Positions 61,165 to 64,000 of a stretch of DNA of 64,000 nucleotides are shown one piece after another (the stretch's first letter is position 1; each line of letters begins with the position of its first letter). The DNA lies in assembly GCF_001721685.1 (NCBI RefSeq), contig NZ_CP012502.1, positions 1,798,001 to 1,862,000 on the forward strand, read 5' to 3'. Both the position numbers and the translations under genes were made by a program. The notes under the pieces were generated by a model that made no database searches, was not told where the DNA came from, and was given only the letters and a program-made list of their open reading frames with translations. Source of the stretch: Salisediminibacterium beveridgei (GTDB lineage: Bacteria; Bacillota; Bacilli; Bacillales; Salisediminibacteriaceae).

Positions 61165-62331
61165 TTATAAATTCTGGATGAATAGACGGATCACATCAGC
61201 TCCGCCGATCACAGTTCCAATTGTGCTGCCGATGTTACTGAAGATCACGACAAGCAGAATCCTCGTCACTTTATTATCCTTAAAACCTTTAAAAGAATAC
61301 ACATCTTCCGATAGACTTTCAAAATCCTGAACCTGAGGCCTTCGGAAATACGTTTGTACAATCCCGGCAAACCATCCTGCTGCTAATGCAGGACTGAGTG
61401 AACTGAGTGGTGCAACTATGAATGCTGTCAATACAGCAAATGGATGACCAAAAGCCAGTGCAGCTCCCAAAGCTGAAAATGTTCCGTTCCAAAGAAGCCA
61501 AGCAATCATTTGCTGCATACCTGCTGCGGGGTTCATCATCAATGTGGTGATAATGATTCCGATAATCATAATCGGAATCATCCAGCCTATGATCTTCGGC
61601 AAGGATGATTTCGGAGGTCGCTCATTCAGCAGCTCAAGATTGTGGTCCACTTTGATCTGCTCCAGAATACCGGGTACGTGAGCCGCACCCAATACTGCAA
61701 CCACTTTATTTCCAGGGGAAGATTTAATCATCTGTGCGAGATACTGGTCTCGTTCATCTATCAAGGGCACTTTAAGTGTTGGGAATGATCGAGTGAATTC
61801 TTCCAAAGCAGAATTCAGCATATCCTCAGATTTCATTCGTTCAAGCTCTTCTTCGCTGATTTCTTCTTTATTTATTACGCTGCCCATAATGGCTGTCATC
61901 AGTTTAGCTTTTCCCCAAAATCCAACATTTTTCCATATGCGGGCGAATGTAATTTGAATGTTTCGATCGGCGAGAATCAGTTCTGCTCCTATTTCTTCTG
62001 CAGAATCGATACCTTGGATCATTTCTTGACCGGGTTTAATCCCAAATTGCTTCGCCATCCGTTTTTGAAAAGAAGAAATCAACAGATTCATCATTAAAAG
62101 TGAAGCTTTCTTTTCTTTAATCACCTTAAAGATATCCATGTCTTTCCACTTATTTTCTTCCCGAATGGATTGAAACCTTTGCTCATCAAGTTCTACACAG
62201 ACTGTATCCGGCTGTTCGCTTTCAATCACGTCCTTGACCTGTTCAGCGCTTTGCTTGGATACGTGGGCCGTACCGACAAGTATCACTTCTTTATCATCAA
62301 TTCTTAAACGCTTTATGTTTTCTTCAGTCAT
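61165..62331 (-). CDS. TraB family protein
   Basis: A 388-residue protein of the TraB/PrgY family. The N-terminal domain starts with EVILVGTAHVSKQSAEQV and includes TVCVELDEQRF and VAVLGAAHVPGI, where conserved His/Glu residues may form a metalloprotease-like site. Four or five hydrophobic helices follow (about 245-388), including IVAPLSSLSPALAAGW. PrgY shuts down peptide pheromone in enterococci; the role elsewhere is unknown. It lies upstream of the small ABA-like gene by about 20 bases. Confidence 0.87.
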   Translation of the reverse strand: MTEENIKRLRIDDKEVILVGTAHVSKQSAEQVKDVIESEQPDTVCVELDEQRFQSIREENKWKDMDIFKVIKEKKASLLMMNLLISSFQKRMAKQFGIKPGQEMIQGIDSAEEIGAELILADRNIQITFARIWKNVGFWGKAKLMTAIMGSVINKEEISEEELERMKSEDMLNSALEEFTRSFPTLKVPLIDERDQYLAQMIKSSPGNKVVAVLGAAHVPGILEQIKVDHNLELLNERPPKSSLPKIIGWMIPIMIIGIIITTLMMNPAAGMQQMIAWLLWNGTFSALGAALAFGHPFAVLTAFIVAPLSSLSPALAAGWFAGIVQTYFRRPQVQDFESLSEDVYSFKGFKDNKVTRILLVVIFSNIGSTIGTVIGGADVIRLFIQNL

Positions 62332-62490
62332 TGTCGACCCTCTTTGCGGAAATTATTTTCTACACGCTTTGTACTATACCATTTTTACAGATGGAATGCT
62401 TCCTGCACGGTCATTTTTTACTGCATCCTGACAAAATTCTTTTCATCTTCGTATTTATTGCGTAAACTGTAGAAAGAGGGGGTTTCTTCT

Positions 62491-62925
62491 ATGAACGATT
62501 GGTTTATGTGGTTTATTATACTTTGGTCCATCTTCATTTTTGTAATGGTGGCCATCGGCGGATACTTCATGTTCCGGAAGTTTTTGAAAAAGATGCCTAA
62601 AGAAGATGGGAAATCCATTCTTGATTGGCAGGATTTTTATATTCAGCAAACGTTGCATCTCTGGACCGATGAAAAAAAAGCCCTTCTCAACGAATTGGTA
62701 GAGCCTGTTCCGGAACTTTTCCGCGACGTAGCCAAAGGTAAAATCGCAGGTAAGATCGGAGAACTTGCACTTAAGGAAAATGCCGATGAAATGACCGAAG
62801 ATCTGATTATTCGGGGTTATATTCTTGCTACACCAAAGCGGGATCATAAATTTCTCCGGAAAAAACTTCAGGAAAAAGGTATCGATGCCACTCCTTATGA
62901 ATCGTATTTCTCTATGTCTTCATAG
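62491..62925 (+). CDS. DUF2621 membrane protein, YneK type
   Basis: A 144-residue protein with one N-terminal transmembrane helix (IILWSIFIFVMVAIGGYFMF) and a soluble domain containing DWQDFYIQQTLHLWTDEKKALLNELVEPVP and RGYILATPKRDHKFL. It matches the DUF2621/YneK family of Bacillus, function unknown. In B. subtilis yneK neighbours ccdC and citB, as here with the convergent ccdC-like gene. GAAAGAGGGGG lies before the start. A strong terminator follows. Confidence 0.82.
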   Translation: MNDWFMWFIILWSIFIFVMVAIGGYFMFRKFLKKMPKEDGKSILDWQDFYIQQTLHLWTDEKKALLNELVEPVPELFRDVAKGKIAGKIGELALKENADEMTEDLIIRGYILATPKRDHKFLRKKLQEKGIDATPYESYFSMSS

Positions 62926-62929
62926 AATC

Positions 62930-62969
62930 AAAGAAAGGAACCGGCACGAAAAAGCTGGTTCCTTTCTTT
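62930..62969. terminator. Terminator of the DUF2621 gene
   Basis: A 13-bp perfect stem, AAAGAAAGGAACC and complement, with a 14-base loop, directly after the stop codon. Confidence 0.85.
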
Positions 62970-63139
62970 TGAGTTTAACGATGTGAATGATTATTGTTGT
63001 TACTCAGAAGCTGTTATTCGATTTATCCACGCGACAATCGACGCATGTCAACACTTACTGCCCCTCTGGTATCGCTCTCATATGCTCATGAATAATGGAC
63101 TGTAAAAATCAACAATCAGCTTGAACATAGCCTATTGCT

Positions 63140-63703
63140 TTAAACCGAACGTGGTCCCGTCAGATCCTCGTCTTTGTCATCAACCTCTTCATCTGGGCTT
63201 TTTTGTGTTTTCAAGTCATGTTCACTGAATTCCTGACTCCACTTTAATTGACGGTGTACTTCCTTAAATTTAAAGAACATTGCAATTCGCCAAGGAAGGA
63301 GCATTCCGAAGGCAAGAATGAAAAACATGCCCGCCAAGACTTCATATTCGAAGTGAATATCCAGAAGCAATTTCACGATGAGCCGAATGACCAGAAGCGA
63401 TATCAGGATAACCGGTAAAAGCTTGGTGCGCTTCATAAAAACATCCTGTCCACGGATTTCGAAATGGCTGGTCTTTATCAAAAGAATCGAGAACAGCAGT
63501 CCCACAGAGAAGGCTTCAATAACCTCAAGCCAGGTAATCTGTTGCACAGGCGGGTATAAAAACATCAAAAAACCAGTTGACATGGCAAGAGGAGGAATCA
63601 GAATCTTCCTGGCACTCGCTGGTTTCTTCATAGCTCTCATACGGATAAACATTGCCAGCAGTGCCATCCCGGCTGCTGCAATTGTAAACAGTATTCCATA
63701 CAT
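63140..63703 (-). CDS. ccdC: CcdC-like membrane protein
   Basis: A 187-residue polytopic protein with about five hydrophobic segments and a charged C-terminal tail. PLAMSTGFLMFLYPP and FEIRGQDVFMKRTK are as in the CcdC (YneJ) family, in which the gene lies near ccdA and yneI in B. subtilis. The role is uncertain despite the name. The ATG at 63703 follows AGGAG at 8 bases; an upstream GTG is too near that site. It is convergent with the DUF2621 gene. Confidence 0.82.
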   Translation of the reverse strand: MYGILFTIAAAGMALLAMFIRMRAMKKPASARKILIPPLAMSTGFLMFLYPPVQQITWLEVIEAFSVGLLFSILLIKTSHFEIRGQDVFMKRTKLLPVILISLLVIRLIVKLLLDIHFEYEVLAGMFFILAFGMLLPWRIAMFFKFKEVHRQLKWSQEFSEHDLKTQKSPDEEVDDKDEDLTGPRSV

Positions 63704-63754
63704 CACAGGCACTCCTCTCTTCTAACGCGGCTATTATACCACAGTGATCTATTT

Positions 63755-64000
63755 TTATACACGAAATGGCGAGAGAAGAGTCCATATAGCCATAACAATA
63801 ACGACATAATAGACAAGCGGTTTGATCCCAGCGTTTCGATCAAAGTATATAAATCGGCCTGTCATAACCAATATTAATAAAAATACGGTATATAGATTCA
63901 CTGGATGAACGGTAATCTCATCGACTTGAAATCCGAATGGGAGCGGACTAACCGCACCAATCTGACGGATGCCGAATAAAAATACCATCGCGCCCAAAAT
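63755..64000 (-). CDS. Membrane protein, truncated at window edge
   Basis: An open frame enters from the right edge and ends at 63755. About 80 residues are visible: polar/acidic around FQVDEITVHPVN, then hydrophobic segments LYTVFLLILVMTGRFIYFD and LVYYVVIVMAIWTLLSPF. Two transmembrane helices at least. The true start probably lies outside the window, though a TTG (63997) or ATG (63988) inside cannot be excluded. No family recognised. Confidence 0.5.
   Translation of the reverse strand: MLGAMVFLFGIRQIGAVSPLPFGFQVDEITVHPVNLYTVFLLILVMTGRFIYFDRNAGIKPLVYYVVIVMAIWTLLSPFRV

Overview
The window looks like a chromosomal segment of a low-to-mid G+C Bacillota of the Bacillaceae type. The evidence is gene order and protein similarity to Bacillus subtilis: the ypsC - rnpB - ypeP-like - gpsB - ypsA block, mrfA-mrfB (yprA-yprB), and relatives of ccdC, yneK, citB, yneP, yneQ and yneR. 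Purine-rich Shine-Dalgarno sites and strong sigma-A promoters also fit. A complete selenocysteine-insertion cluster, a ferredoxin-linked 2-oxoacid oxidoreductase and deazaflavin (FO) synthase genes are unusual for Bacillus. Together they suggest an anaerobically competent relative, in the style of Salisediminibacterium (Bacillus) selenitireducens. That assignment is inference. No rRNA, insertion sequence, phage or CRISPR array was seen.

Layout. 1-12.9 kb: end of an osmoprotectant-type ABC ATPase, M32 carboxypeptidase, a YneR/HesB-like protein, moaA, the ypsC/rnpB/gpsB/ypsA block, a CBS/nucleotidyltransferase protein with its exonuclease, and the mitomycin repair pair mrfAB behind a LexA-like box. 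13-23 kb: formamidase-type enzyme with a cre-like site, MFS transporter, hydrolases, a two-gene 2-oxoacid:ferredoxin oxidoreductase, cheV. 23-27 kb: a five-gene double ABC operon with its own GntR regulator and a palindromic operator. 27-34.9 kb: lipoprotein amylase, lipoprotein cyclophilin, a LexA-boxed YhjD-like gene and membrane proteins. 35-44.5 kb: YkuI-like EAL protein, PHP phosphoesterase, nadE, yneQ/yneP-like genes, a tandem AAA protein, vanZ-like gene, aconitase.

44.5-48.9 kb is the selenocysteine region: selA, a 42-aa membrane peptide, a previously hidden SelW/Rdx-type selenoprotein with an in-frame UGA, and selB on the minus strand, with tRNA-Sec divergent on the plus strand. The selenoprotein is split by the UGA in ordinary gene calling. 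A decayed EAL gene follows the tRNA. 49.6-56.7 kb holds a DUF2500 protein, a DICT-domain protein divergent from a methyl-accepting protein, which is followed at once by cofG and cofH. This arrangement suggests, without proof, a link between a deazaflavin chromophore and a taxis or sensory output. A second, soluble methyl-accepting protein follows. 56.7-64 kb: VOC protein, murF, ddl, DinB-type and TraB-type proteins, yneK- and ccdC-like genes, and a truncated membrane protein.

The most interesting points are the hidden selenoprotein with a SECIS-like hairpin, the DICT/MCP/cofGH neighbourhood, and the LexA-like boxes at mrfAB and the YhjD-like gene. All family assignments come from reading motifs and recalled family features; no database search was run.
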